Positions 1 to 8,941 of a stretch of DNA of 64,000 bases are shown here, one piece after another. Location: positions 26,215 to 90,214 of the forward strand of contig NZ_QEQQ01000022.1 of NCBI RefSeq assembly GCF_003097235.1, given 5' to 3'. The first letter of the stretch is position 1. Every line of letters starts with the position of its first letter. The notes beneath the pieces are model-generated. The model had not been told where the DNA came from, did not search any database, and was given only the letters and a program-made list of their open reading frames with translations. Position numbers and translations under genes: made by a program. Origin of the DNA: Pseudomonas sp. CC120222-01a (lineage in GTDB: Bacteria > Pseudomonadota > Gammaproteobacteria > Pseudomonadales > Pseudomonadaceae).

Positions 1-1
1 G

Positions 2-595
2 ATCATCCCCATCGGCAAGTGGGTGGTGCGCCAATCGTGCCGCATGAGCCAGCAGTTGCAGGAAGCTGGCATGGGCTGCCTGCACGTGGCCATCAACCTG
101 TCGCCCAAGCAGTTTTCCGACCCCGACCTGGTGGCCTCGATCGGCTCGATCCTCAAGGAGGAAGGCCTGCCGCCGCACCTGCTGGAGCTGGAACTGACCG
201 AAGGCCTGCTACTGGAAGCCACCGAAGACACCCACCGCCAGCTTGACGAGCTCAAGGCCCTGGGCCTGACCCTGGCCATGGACGACTTCGGCACCGGCTA
301 TTCGTCGTTGAGCTACCTGAAGAAGTTTCCGATCGACATCATCAAGATCGACCGCAGCTTCATCAACGAGATCCCCGACAACCAGGACGACATGGAAATC
401 ACCTCGGCGGTGGTGGCCATGGCCCACAACCTCAAGCTCAAGGTGGTGGCCGAAGGCATCGAGACGCCGGAACAACTGGCGTTCCTACGCCGGCACCGTT
501 GCGACGTCGGCCAGGGCTACCTGTTTGACCGGCCAATCCCGGGCCGCGAGCTTGCAGAAAAACTCAAGCGCTATCCGCGCGGTCCAATGGCCTGA
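2..595 (+). CDS. EAL-domain cyclic-di-GMP phosphodiesterase, C-terminal part (5' end outside window)
   Basis: The frame is open from the first bases and ends at a TGA at 593-595, so only the C-terminal ~197 residues are present. They form most of an EAL domain: an ELTEG segment, the DDFGTGYSSL metal-binding loop, the IDIIKIDRSFI strand and the VVAEGIETPEQL segment with its catalytic Glu. EAL enzymes hydrolyse cyclic di-GMP to pGpG. The chain begins beyond the EAL signature itself, and such proteins often carry GGDEF or PAS domains upstream, so the sensor part cannot be seen. The catalytic residues that are visible look intact, so an active enzyme is likely. Confidence 0.9.
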   Translation: MIPIGKWVVRQSCRMSQQLQEAGMGCLHVAINLSPKQFSDPDLVASIGSILKEEGLPPHLLELELTEGLLLEATEDTHRQLDELKALGLTLAMDDFGTGYSSLSYLKKFPIDIIKIDRSFINEIPDNQDDMEITSAVVAMAHNLKLKVVAEGIETPEQLAFLRRHRCDVGQGYLFDRPIPGRELAEKLKRYPRGPMA

Positions 596-637
596 CAGCT
601 GCCTGAAGCTCGGGCACTATACAAACCATTCGCGATC

Positions 638-668
638 CCTGTGGGAGCGGGCTTGTCCCGCGAAGGCC
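638..668 (+). repeat. Single REP palindrome
   Basis: CCTGTGGGAGCGGGC, a short loop, then CCCGCGAAGGCC. This is one unpaired copy of the P. putida-type REP family, between the EAL gene and msrA. It could act as a weak transcription end or mRNA-stability hairpin. Confidence 0.8.
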
Positions 669-703
669 CCACCCCTATTCAACTGACATACAGAGGAACA
701 GCC

Positions 704-1372
<669 letters not shown>

Positions 1373-1375
1373 ACC

Positions 1376-1999
1376 ATGAGCACGATGACCCTGTTCCACT
1401 CGCCACTGTCGCCCTTCGTGCGCAAGGTCATGGTGGTGCTGCACGAGACCGGTCAGCTTGACCGCGTCGCGCTACAGCCGGTGAACATCAGCCCGGTGAG
1501 CGGTGACGAGCAGCTCAACCAGGGCAACCCGATCGGCAAGATCCCGGCCCTGCGCCTGGAAGACGGCACCGTGCTGCACGACAGCCGGGTGATCTGCGAG
1601 TACCTCGACCTGCAGCATGTCGGCCTGCCGCTGCTGCCGCGCGAGGGCTCGGCGCGCTGGCGGCGCATGACGCTGGCTTCGCAGGCCGATGCAATCATGG
1701 ACGCGGCGGTCTCGAGCCGTTACGAGAGCTTCCTGCGCCCTGAAGAGAAGCGCTGGGATGGCTGGCTCGAAGCGCAGGGCGAGAAGATTCGCCGCAGCCT
1801 GGCGAACCTAGAGCAGGAGCACCTGGCTGAATTGGCTAGCGGTTTCGATCTCGCGGCGATCGGCGTGGCTTGTGCACTAGGCTACTTGGACCTACGTCAG
1901 CCACAGTTCGGCTGGCGTGAGCGCCAGCCTGGCTTGGCGGCATGGTATGCCGAGGTGGCCCAACGGCCGTCAATGGTGGCGACAGCACCAGTAGCCTGA
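1376..1999 (+). CDS. Glutathione S-transferase family protein
   Basis: A 207-residue protein with an N-terminal thioredoxin-fold GST domain (residues ~3-80): the start LFHSPLSPFVRKV places Ser/Pro residues at the usual active-site position, IGKIPAL contains the cis-proline, and DSRVICEYL is the glutathione gamma-glutamyl-binding segment. The C-terminal all-helical domain follows. The substrate cannot be predicted. It starts 4 bp after the msrA stop codon and is likely cotranscribed with it. Confidence 0.9.
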   Translation: MSTMTLFHSPLSPFVRKVMVVLHETGQLDRVALQPVNISPVSGDEQLNQGNPIGKIPALRLEDGTVLHDSRVICEYLDLQHVGLPLLPREGSARWRRMTLASQADAIMDAAVSSRYESFLRPEEKRWDGWLEAQGEKIRRSLANLEQEHLAELASGFDLAAIGVACALGYLDLRQPQFGWRERQPGLAAWYAEVAQRPSMVATAPVA

Positions 2000-2014
2000 A
2001 GGCCCGCTTCGCCT

Positions 2015-2135
2015 TTGTGGGAGCGGCCTTGCGTCGCGAAAGGGCCGCAAAGCGGCCCCGGCAATTTCTGCTGCGAAGCTGAAAACCCGGGGCCGCTTCG
2101 CAGCCCTTTCGCGACACAAGGCCGCTCCCACAAAA
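2015..2135. repeat. Paired REP element (BIME), GAGCGGCCTT type
   Basis: Two inverted copies of GTGGGAGCGGCCTTG(C/T)GTCGCGAAAGG face each other around GC-rich hairpins. They lie between the converging GST and protease genes and probably act as a bidirectional terminator or mRNA stabiliser. Confidence 0.85.
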
Positions 2136-2159
2136 AGCAGGGCCAATCTGGCTTCAGTA

Positions 2160-2660
2160 TCAGCAGTCAGGATTGCCCGCAGTAAACTTCTTGGCCGGGT
2201 TCACCGCCGCCTTGAACTGGCGCAGCGCCTTGGAGCCAATCAGCAACGGGTAGTTGAAGTGGCTGCGGTCCACCAGGTTGACCTCCATGGTGCGTTTCAC
2301 GCCACCCAGGCACATCTCCAGGTCGACCACCGGCCGCTTGGAAATCTCCGGCGTATCGCCCTCATCCTCTTCATCGACACGGCCCTTGATCTTGCTGATG
2401 CGCGAGACCGGGTGCTCATAGACCTTGCCGTCGGAGTCCTTGGTGGCCAGGCGGAAACGTACCCACTCCTCGCCATCGCGGGTGAACATCTCGATGTCCT
2501 TGGCCGACAGCGAGGCAGTCCAGGCACCGGTGTCCATCTTGGCTTTCAGGGTCTGACCAAGCTCAGGCAGCTTGATGTTCTCGTAACGGCCATAGACCGT
2601 CGGTTCGGCGGCCATCACTGGCAACGCCAACAGTGATAACAGGGCAAGCAGAGATTTCAC
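2160..2660 (-). CDS. Retropepsin-like putative ATP-dependent zinc protease family protein (exported)
   Basis: A GTG start at 2660 preceded by AAGGA gives 166 residues beginning with a clear signal peptide (KSLLALLSLLALPVMA, cleavage probably after AMAA-like VMAA). The mature domain has the DTGAWTASLSA motif of the retropepsin-like family annotated as putative ATP-dependent zinc protease, plus LLIGSKALR near the end. The family name is historical; its substrate is unknown to me. An in-frame ATG at 2819 would add 53 residues and hide the signal peptide, so I prefer the GTG. Confidence 0.8.
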   Translation of the reverse strand: MKSLLALLSLLALPVMAAEPTVYGRYENIKLPELGQTLKAKMDTGAWTASLSAKDIEMFTRDGEEWVRFRLATKDSDGKVYEHPVSRISKIKGRVDEEDEGDTPEISKRPVVDLEMCLGGVKRTMEVNLVDRSHFNYPLLIGSKALRQFKAAVNPAKKFTAGNPDC

Positions 2661-2842
2661 AGGCAGGCTTCCTTGAGAAGAGTCAGTGCTTAGACTGCAC
2701 TGGCAGGATAGGTTCGCTGTCACAAGCCTAACCAACATGTTGTGAAACATTTGTCCCTGCCGTCGGGCATTGGACATTTGGCGTAGACACCAGCGCTGCT
2801 TATCATTGCGCCCTGCCAACTTCCCACAACAAGAGTTTCCTT

Positions 2843-3730
2843 ATGCGTCGCCTGTTTACCGGCATTCTCACAACCACCCTGCTGCTGCTCAACACCGTGG
2901 TGATGATCTGCCCGCTGATGGTCTTCGCCCTGCTCAAGCTGGTACTGCAGGGGCGCTGGCGCGACTACGCCTCCGCTGCCGTGATGTGGTTCGCGGAAGC
3001 CTGGTCAGAGGTCGACAAGGCCATCTTCGCCCTGTGCATCCCCACCAAATGGGACATCCGTGGCGTCGAAAACCTGCGCAAGGACACGTCCTACCTGGCC
3101 GTCAGCAACCACCAGACCTGGGTCGACATCCCGGCGCTGATCGAAAGCCTCAACCGCCGCACGCCGTTCTTCAAGTTCTTCCTCAAGAAAGAGCTGATCT
3201 GGGTACCGCTGCTGGGCCTGGCCTGGTGGGGCCTCGACTACCCGTTCATGAAGCGCTACAGCAAGGCGTTCCTGGAAAAGCACCCAGAGCTCAAGGGCAA
3301 GGACCTGGAAATCACCAAGGCCGCCTGCGAGCTGTTCAAGCGCCAGCCGGTGACCGTGGTCAACTACCTCGAAGGCACCCGCTTCACCGAGGCCAAGCAC
3401 CGCGAACAGCAATCGCCCTACCGTTACCTGCTCAAGCCCAAGGCCGGCGGCGTGGCGTTCGTGCTGGCGGCGCTGGGCGAGCAGCTGGATGCACTGCTGG
3501 ACGTGACCATCGTCTATCCCGGCAATAAGGCGCCGGGCTTCTGGGATCTGCTTAATGGCAGCATCAGCCGGGTGATTATCGACATTCAGGTGCGTGAGCT
3601 GGACCCGGCATTGTGGGATGGGGATTACGAAAATGACCCGGCCTTCCGCCAGACCGTGCAGGCCTGGGTCAACCAGCTGTGGTTGGACAAGGACCAGCGT
3701 ATCGAGCAACTGCGCGCTGAAATGAACTGA
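2843..3730 (+). CDS. 1-acyl-sn-glycerol-3-phosphate acyltransferase-like protein (PlsC family)
   Basis: A 295-residue membrane acyltransferase. The N-terminal ~45 residues hold hydrophobic segments. The HX4D catalytic motif is in SNHQTWVD (~residues 90-97), and the acceptor-binding block EGTRF is at about 175-180, followed by a proline/lysine-rich KPKAGG loop. The length and N-terminal anchors resemble the YihG-like acyltransferase group more than the short PlsC. It probably transfers acyl chains to lysophosphatidic acid or a related lysolipid. It is monocistronic, with a BIME downstream. Confidence 0.85.
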   Translation: MRRLFTGILTTTLLLLNTVVMICPLMVFALLKLVLQGRWRDYASAAVMWFAEAWSEVDKAIFALCIPTKWDIRGVENLRKDTSYLAVSNHQTWVDIPALIESLNRRTPFFKFFLKKELIWVPLLGLAWWGLDYPFMKRYSKAFLEKHPELKGKDLEITKAACELFKRQPVTVVNYLEGTRFTEAKHREQQSPYRYLLKPKAGGVAFVLAALGEQLDALLDVTIVYPGNKAPGFWDLLNGSISRVIIDIQVRELDPALWDGDYENDPAFRQTVQAWVNQLWLDKDQRIEQLRAEMN

Positions 3731-3744
3731 GTTTATTGCCTGTA

Positions 3745-3844
3745 CTGGCCTCTTCGCGGGCACGCCCGCTCCCACAGGGATTGCGCAGGTCTTGAGCTTT
3801 GCGCAGTCCCTGTGGGAGCGGGCGGGCACGCGAAGAGGCCGGCA
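3745..3844. repeat. Paired REP element (BIME), GCGGGCACGCCCGC type
   Basis: GGCCTCTTCGCGGGC...GCCCGCTCCCACAGG is followed about 40 bp later by its inverted copy; the second copy carries an extra GGG. It sits in the gap after the acyltransferase gene. The ~110 bp between it and the permease gene are AT-rich and probably carry the permease promoter. Confidence 0.85.
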
Positions 3845-3972
3845 AAGGAATGCGCACCATCCCGATTAAAACCCAGGCTAATAATCAGAATAAGTAATAC
3901 TTTTTTGTCATCACCCACCTAAGTGGATAAAAATCGACCAAAGCACAACTACAAAAATGCCTGGATCGATCG

Positions 3973-5322
3973 ATGGCCAACCCACCCAGCTCCAACTCCG
4001 CCCAACTGCGCCGTGTCCTCGGCCTCCCCGCCCTGGTGTTCTTCGGCCTGGTGTACATGGTCCCACTGACCATCTTCACCACCTACGGCATCGTCACCGA
4101 ACTCACCGGTGGCCGCACCGCCAGCGCCTACATGGTCACGCTGGTGGCCATGCTGTTCACCGCCGCGTCCTACAGCTTCATGGTCAAGCGCTTCCCGGTC
4201 GCGGGTTCGGCGTACTCCTACACCAACATGGCCTTCGGCCCCAATGTTGGCTTCCTCGCCGGCTGGTCGCTGCTGCTGGATTACCTGTTCCTGCCGATGA
4301 TCAACTACCTGTTGATCGGCCTGTTCCTCAACATCGCCTTCCCGGCCATTCCGGCATGGTCCATCGCCCTGGCCTCGATCGTGCTGGTAACGGTGCTGAA
4401 CGTGGTCGGCATCCACTCGGTGGCCAAGACCAGCAACCTGATCGTCGGCGCGCAGATCGTCTTTATCGTGGTGTTCGTCGCGCTGTCCTGCCAGTCGCTG
4501 GCCGGCCAGCCGCTGGACCTGCTGTCGCCGCTGCTGGGCGATGGCTCCAAGCCTGGTTTCGGCCCGATCATGGCCGGCGCTGCGGTGCTGTGCCTGTCGT
4601 TCCTCGGTTTCGATGCCGTGTCGACCCTGGCCGAAGAATGCCGCGATGCCCGCCGCGACGTGCCACGGGCGATCATCCTCACCACCCTGTTCGCCGGCGT
4701 GCTGTTCACCGTGCTGGCCTACGTCAGTCAGCTGGTCATGCCGGGCACCACCTTCGCCAATGCCGATGCGGCAGCCAACGAGGTGATGTTCAAGGCAGGC
4801 GGGCAGTTCCTGGCCAACTTCTTCACGGCTGCGTATGTCGCCGGCAGCCTCGGCTCGGCGCTGGCCTCGCAGGCGGCGGTGTCGCGCATTCTGTTCACCA
4901 TGGGGCGTGACAACGTGCTGCCACGGCGCAGCTTCGGCTACCTGTCGCCACGCTTTGGCACGCCAGTGTTCGCCATTGCGCTGGTGTCGGCATTTTCGCT
5001 GCTGGCATTGGTGATCGACCTGGCCACCCTCGCCTCACTGATCAGCTTTGGTGCGCTGGTGGCGTTCTCGGCGGTGAACCTGGCGGTGGTGAAGACCCAC
5101 CTGATGGACGATGGCGCGCAGCGTAACCTAAAAGGGCTGCTGTGCTATGGCTTGGTGCCGCTGGTGGGGTTGGCGCTGACCTTGTGGCTGTGGACCAGCC
5201 TGTCGGCACTGACCTTGGTGATTGGCCTGTGCTGGTTTGCATTTGGCCTTGCATACCTGGCGGTACTGACTGCCGGCTTCCGCCGCCCTGTGCGACTGGT
5301 GGACTTCACCGAAGCCGCCTGA
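3973..5322 (+). CDS. APC-superfamily amino acid/polyamine permease
   Basis: A 449-residue integral membrane protein with about 12 hydrophobic segments, matching the APC fold. The VFFGLVYMVPLTIF first helix, the PVAGSAYSY segment and the FLGFDAVSTLAEE motif resemble putrescine importers of the PuuP/PlaP group, so polyamine or amino-acid uptake by proton symport is likely. The substrate is inferred only. The start ATG at 3973 begins MANPPSSNSAQLRR, a short cytoplasmic tail. Confidence 0.85.
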   Translation: MANPPSSNSAQLRRVLGLPALVFFGLVYMVPLTIFTTYGIVTELTGGRTASAYMVTLVAMLFTAASYSFMVKRFPVAGSAYSYTNMAFGPNVGFLAGWSLLLDYLFLPMINYLLIGLFLNIAFPAIPAWSIALASIVLVTVLNVVGIHSVAKTSNLIVGAQIVFIVVFVALSCQSLAGQPLDLLSPLLGDGSKPGFGPIMAGAAVLCLSFLGFDAVSTLAEECRDARRDVPRAIILTTLFAGVLFTVLAYVSQLVMPGTTFANADAAANEVMFKAGGQFLANFFTAAYVAGSLGSALASQAAVSRILFTMGRDNVLPRRSFGYLSPRFGTPVFAIALVSAFSLLALVIDLATLASLISFGALVAFSAVNLAVVKTHLMDDGAQRNLKGLLCYGLVPLVGLALTLWLWTSLSALTLVIGLCWFAFGLAYLAVLTAGFRRPVRLVDFTEAA

Positions 5323-5328
5323 CCCAAT

Positions 5329-5368
5329 GGGCCGCTGCGCGGCCCTTTCGCGACACAAGGCCGCTCAT
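5329..5368. repeat. REP-like hairpin, partial
   Basis: A GGGCCGCTGCGCGGCCC hairpin is followed by a truncated REP half (TTTCGCGACACAAGGCCGCTC). It lies between the converging permease and DUF2780 genes and probably terminates both. Confidence 0.7.
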
Positions 5369-5372
5369 GACA

Positions 5373-5945
5373 TCAGACCGAGGGCTGGGTCAGCGGCGCC
5401 GGTGTAGTCCACAGATTTCCCAGATTCTGCAGCAACGACCCGGCAATCCCCTGCTGCCCCAGGTACTGCAGAATCAGCGGCGCAAACTGCCCGATCATCC
5501 CGGTATCCATGCCCAGCGCCTTGAACGCATTGTCCAAGTCGCCGCGGTTTTCCACATCGTTGCCCAGCGCCTTGTCCAGCGCCGACTGGCTGCCTTTGTC
5601 GTTGCCCAGCAACTGACCCAAGCCACTCAGCCCGCCCAGGGCATTGGCGCCCGACAGCAGGTCCAGGCCCGGCACGGCCTTGGTCAGCTGGCCGTAGTCG
5701 TCGCTGCTCAGGTTGTTACGCGCCAACCCCAGCATGGCCCCCGCCCCGCCCACGGCCTGTTCGGGCGTGATGTTCAACTGGCTGCCCAGAGTGTTTAGCA
5801 GATTGGCCTGCCCTTCGGGCGCCTGTACCTGGCCTTGCTGCTGGTTCTGCATGGAGGAGACGGCGTTGGCGGCGTCGCTGAGGTTGAAGGCGAACACCGG
5901 GCTTGCGGCCAGGGTCATCAGGGTTGCCAGGGTGAATGCTTTCAT
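5373..5945 (-). CDS. DUF2780 (VcgC/VcgE-type) domain-containing exported protein
   Basis: A 190-residue protein starting at 5945 with a signal peptide (MKAFTLATLMTLAASPVFA). The mature part is a low-complexity, Gly/Leu/Asn/Gln-rich helical sequence (LLNTLGSQLNITPEQAVGGAGAML, then LSGLGQLLG) typical of the DUF2780 family. The function of that family is unknown; it is probably periplasmic. An in-frame ATG at 6023 would add 26 residues before the signal peptide and is rejected. Confidence 0.75.
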   Translation of the reverse strand: MKAFTLATLMTLAASPVFAFNLSDAANAVSSMQNQQQGQVQAPEGQANLLNTLGSQLNITPEQAVGGAGAMLGLARNNLSSDDYGQLTKAVPGLDLLSGANALGGLSGLGQLLGNDKGSQSALDKALGNDVENRGDLDNAFKALGMDTGMIGQFAPLILQYLGQQGIAGSLLQNLGNLWTTPAPLTQPSV

Positions 5946-6181
5946 CGGGAGGGACCTCGTCGGCCGGGATGGCCTGGGAAACGATGACTTCGACTGATTG
6001 GAACAAGGTTTGTTCCAGGCCATGCATCGGGTGTACGCGGCTCACCTTCCTGCCTGACAGCGAACGTACCGTTTCGACCTAGCATTTCTGCCAGTTGTAG
6101 CGTTGATCCAAACCAACAGACACTGGAACCCAACACCTACCCGTCGAGTGGCAGGTCAAACGCATACACGAGGATAGACGA

Positions 6182-6757
6182 GTGATCATTCACCAGAACT
6201 TCTATCAGGGCAGCCACCTGCGTACTATCAAGTCGAGAGACCAGGCAACTTCACTGTTTCGTCACCAAGATATACCGCTGGCGGAAAAACGCGGCACAAA
6301 TCCGGTAAATCTGCTCGGCACCGGTCTTAGCCGATCTGTACTCAATAGCCTTAAGACCTCTTCCCCCCGTTGGTTTTCTTACACGCCCTATGGGTACAGT
6401 CCCGACGCGACGAGGGAAGATTCGTCGCTGGGCTTCAATGGTGAGTACCGCGACATTCTCGGACTCTACCCACTGGGCAATGGCCAGCGCAATCATAATT
6501 CGAGACTCATGCGCTTTCAGTCGCCGGACGACGAAAGTCCGTTCGATAGAGGTGGATTGAATGCCTATGCCTACTGCGCAGGAGATCCGATAAACCGCAG
6601 AGATCCGACAGGCCACTTCTTCGGATTGCTGATCGCCATCATCGTATTGGTGATCATTGGCTTGGCAGTTGGCATCGGACTGCTTCTGAACCACCTGGTA
6701 AAGAAGAAACCAGGGGGCTATCTCCCTCGCTCCGAAAGATCCAGAATTCGGCGCTGA
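6182..6757 (+). CDS. Orphan RHS repeat-associated core protein with transmembrane tail, copy 1
   Basis: A GTG start gives 191 residues. Residues ~65-145 form the RHS repeat-associated core (YTPYGYSPD, LGFNGEYRD, SRLMRFQSPD, GGLNAYAYCAGDPINRRDPTGH), the conserved end of RHS/YD proteins after which the sequence normally becomes a variable toxin tail. Here the tail is 46 residues with one strong transmembrane helix (GLLIAIIVLVIIGLAVGIG) and a basic end LPRSERSRIRR. The frame is open upstream to 6107 without a good start, so this is probably the retained 3' end of a larger gene. A near-identical copy follows 633 bp later. No immunity gene is obvious. Confidence 0.75.
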   Translation: MIIHQNFYQGSHLRTIKSRDQATSLFRHQDIPLAEKRGTNPVNLLGTGLSRSVLNSLKTSSPRWFSYTPYGYSPDATREDSSLGFNGEYRDILGLYPLGNGQRNHNSRLMRFQSPDDESPFDRGGLNAYAYCAGDPINRRDPTGHFFGLLIAIIVLVIIGLAVGIGLLLNHLVKKKPGGYLPRSERSRIRR

Positions 6758-6773
6758 GCCGAAAAAAGCCCCT

Positions 6774-6817
6774 CCGTCGAGTGGCAGGTCAAACACATAC
6801 ACGAGGATGGACGAGTG
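6774..6817 (+). repeat. Junction of the 633-bp tandem duplication
   Basis: The 44 bp before copy 2 repeat those before copy 1 (6141-6184) with few changes. At 6764-6780 the left arm of the terminator (AAAAGCCCCTC) runs directly into CCGTCGAGTGG, the start of the duplicated unit. The short shared string GTCGAG marks where the duplication joined. Confidence 0.75.
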
Positions 6818-7390
6818 ACCGTTCACCAGAACTTCTATCAGGGCAACCACCTGCGCACCATCAAGTCGAGAGGCCAGGCAACTTCACTGTTTCGTCACCA
6901 AGATATGCCGCTGGCGGAAAAACGCGGTACAAATCCGGTAAATCTGCTCGGCACCGGTCTTAGCCGATCTGTAATCAATAGCCTGAAGACCTCTTCCCCC
7001 AGTTCGTTTTCTTACACGCCATATGGGTACAGTCCCGACGCGACAAGGGAAGATTCGTCGCTGGGCTTCAATGGTGAATACCGCGACATTCTCGGACTCT
7101 ACCCACTGGGCAATGGCCAGCGCAATTATAATTCGAGACTCATGCGCTTTCAGTCGCCGGACGACGAAAGTCCGTTCGATAGAGGTGGATTGAATGCCTA
7201 TGCCTACTGCGCAGGAGATCCAATAAACCGCAGAGATCCGACAGGCCACTTCTTACAATTGATGATCACCATCGTGATAGTGTTCATCATTGCCATGACA
7301 GTTGGCATCGCACTGCTTCTGAACTGGCTGGCAAAGAAGCAAACAGGGCGCTCCTTACCTCGCTCCGAAAGATCCAGAATTCGGCGCTGA
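6815..7390 (+). CDS. Orphan RHS repeat-associated core protein with transmembrane tail, copy 2
   Basis: A tandem duplicate of the preceding gene: GTG start, 191 residues, same reading frame and only 57 bp after the first stop. The first ~145 residues differ from copy 1 at about 9 positions. The 46-residue tail after DPTGH differs at about 18 positions but keeps one transmembrane helix (ITIVIVFIIAMTVGIALLL) and the identical end LPRSERSRIRR. The two copies are probably cotranscribed, since the only complete terminator lies after copy 2. The function is unknown. A membrane-acting toxin tail is possible but unproven. Confidence 0.75.
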   Translation: MTVHQNFYQGNHLRTIKSRGQATSLFRHQDMPLAEKRGTNPVNLLGTGLSRSVINSLKTSSPSSFSYTPYGYSPDATREDSSLGFNGEYRDILGLYPLGNGQRNYNSRLMRFQSPDDESPFDRGGLNAYAYCAGDPINRRDPTGHFLQLMITIVIVFIIAMTVGIALLLNWLAKKQTGRSLPRSERSRIRR

Positions 7391-7396
7391 GCCCAT

Positions 7397-7422
7397 AAAA
7401 GCCCCTCGGTCGAGGGGCTTTT
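7397..7422 (+). terminator. Intrinsic terminator after RHS copy 2
   Basis: AAAAGCCCCTCG, a 2-nt loop, CGAGGGGCTTTT: a perfect stem followed by T-rich sequence. It is symmetrical, so it can also end fdhA transcription from the other strand (fdhA stops at 7438). Confidence 0.85.
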
Positions 7423-7437
7423 CCTTGTATCACAGCG

Positions 7438-8637
7438 TCACGCGGCGCCCCACATCTTGTGCGGGTCGATCACGAACTTCTTCGGCACACCTGCATCGAA
7501 CTCGCCATAACCTTCTGGCGCCTGATCCAGGTTGATCACCTGCACACCCACCACTTCGGCAATGTTGATGCGGTCCCACATGATCGCCTGCATCAGCTGG
7601 CGGTTGTACTTCATGGTCGGGGTCTGGCCGGTGTGGAAGCTGTGCGACTTGGCCCAGCCCAGGCCGAAGCGGATGCTCAGCGCGCCGATCTTGGCGGCGG
7701 CATCGACCGCGCCCGGGTCTTCGGTCACGTACAGGCCTGGGATACCGATGTTGCCGGCTACACGGGTCACTTGCATCAGCGAGTTCAGCACGGTGGCTGG
7801 GGCCTCATGCTTGGCACCTTCGTGGCCGTGGCCACGGGCCTCGAAGCCAACGGCATCGACAGCACAGTCCACTTCAGGCTCGCCGAGGATGTCGACGATC
7901 TGCTCGTGCAGCGGGGTGTCCTTGGACAGGTCGACCACTTCGAAGCCCTGGGACTTGGCGTGGGCCAAGCGAGCCGGGTTGAGGTCACCAACGATCACAC
8001 AGGCGGCGCCCAGCAGGCGTGCCGAGGCAGCGGCGGCCAGGCCGACCGGGCCGGCGCCGGCGACGTAGACGGTGCTGCCTGGGCCAACGCCAGCAGTGAC
8101 GGCGCCGTGGTAGCCGGTTGGCAGGATGTCGGACAGGCAGGTCAGGTCACGGATCTTCTCCATGGCCTTGTCGCGGTCCGGCAGTTTCAGCAGGTTGAAG
8201 TCGGCGTACGGCACCAGCACGTACTCGGCCTGGCCTCCGGTCCAGTCGCCCATGTCGACGTAGCCGTAGGCACCACCGGCGCGGGCTGGGTTGACGGTGA
8301 GGCAGACACCGGTGTGCATCTCTTTGCACGAGCGGCAGCGCCCGCAGGCGACGTTGAACGGTACCGACACCAGGTCGCCGATCTTCAGGCGTTCTACATC
8401 GCGCCCCAGCTCGACAATTTCACCGGTGATTTCGTGGCCCAGAACCAGGCCGACCTGGGCAGTGGTGCGGCCGCGGACCATGTGCTGGTCGGAGCCGCAG
8501 ATGTTGGTGGAAACCACCTTGAGGATCACGCCGTGCTCGATCTTCTTGCCGCGTGGGTCTTGCATTTTCGGGTAGTCGATCTTCTGCACCTCGACCTTGC
8601 CCGCGCCGAGATACACCACTCCACGATTGCCAGACAT
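7438..8637 (-). CDS. fdhA: Glutathione-independent formaldehyde dehydrogenase
   Basis: A 399-residue zinc-containing medium-chain dehydrogenase. It oxidises formaldehyde to formate with tightly bound NAD and needs no glutathione. The catalytic zinc site is TNICGSDQHMVRG with GHEITGE; the structural zinc loop is CGRCRSCKEMHTGVC. The NAD fold is VAGAGPVGLAAAASARLLGA. The sequence closely matches the well-studied P. putida enzyme. It follows the sox-purU genes, so it detoxifies the formaldehyde released by stepwise demethylation of glycine betaine. A 300-bp gap with a BIME separates it from purU, so it probably also has its own promoter. Confidence 0.95.
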   Translation of the reverse strand: MSGNRGVVYLGAGKVEVQKIDYPKMQDPRGKKIEHGVILKVVSTNICGSDQHMVRGRTTAQVGLVLGHEITGEIVELGRDVERLKIGDLVSVPFNVACGRCRSCKEMHTGVCLTVNPARAGGAYGYVDMGDWTGGQAEYVLVPYADFNLLKLPDRDKAMEKIRDLTCLSDILPTGYHGAVTAGVGPGSTVYVAGAGPVGLAAAASARLLGAACVIVGDLNPARLAHAKSQGFEVVDLSKDTPLHEQIVDILGEPEVDCAVDAVGFEARGHGHEGAKHEAPATVLNSLMQVTRVAGNIGIPGLYVTEDPGAVDAAAKIGALSIRFGLGWAKSHSFHTGQTPTMKYNRQLMQAIMWDRINIAEVVGVQVINLDQAPEGYGEFDAGVPKKFVIDPHKMWGAA

Positions 8638-8833
8638 GCTCTTACCTCGCTTGATTTTTATTTATGCAGCGGTGGTGAACGCGCCGCCGTCCATGGGCGG
8701 CTTGTGTTACTGGAATGCAGGGAATTGTGGGCCTGATACGGCGATTTGCACTGACTGGAAACGACAAGGGGATGCCTTTTAGCGGCAGTGCTGTCGTTGG
8801 AAGATAAGGGGGTAAAAAGAGGTGGTGGCTTGT

Positions 8834-8934
8834 GCCGGCCTCTTCGCGGCTAAAGCCGCTCCCACAGGTACTGCGCCAGTCTTCAAAACTGCACAAACCC
8901 TGTGGGAGCGGCTTTAGCCGCGAAAAGGCCGGTA
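8834..8934. repeat. Paired REP element (BIME) between purU and fdhA
   Basis: GCCGGCCTCTTCGCGGCTAAAGCCGCTCCCACAGG and its inverted copy, ~35 bp apart. The rest of the 304-bp gap (8638-8833) is the probable fdhA promoter region, in which I see no clear boxes. Confidence 0.85.
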
Positions 8935-8941
8935 CAGGCTA

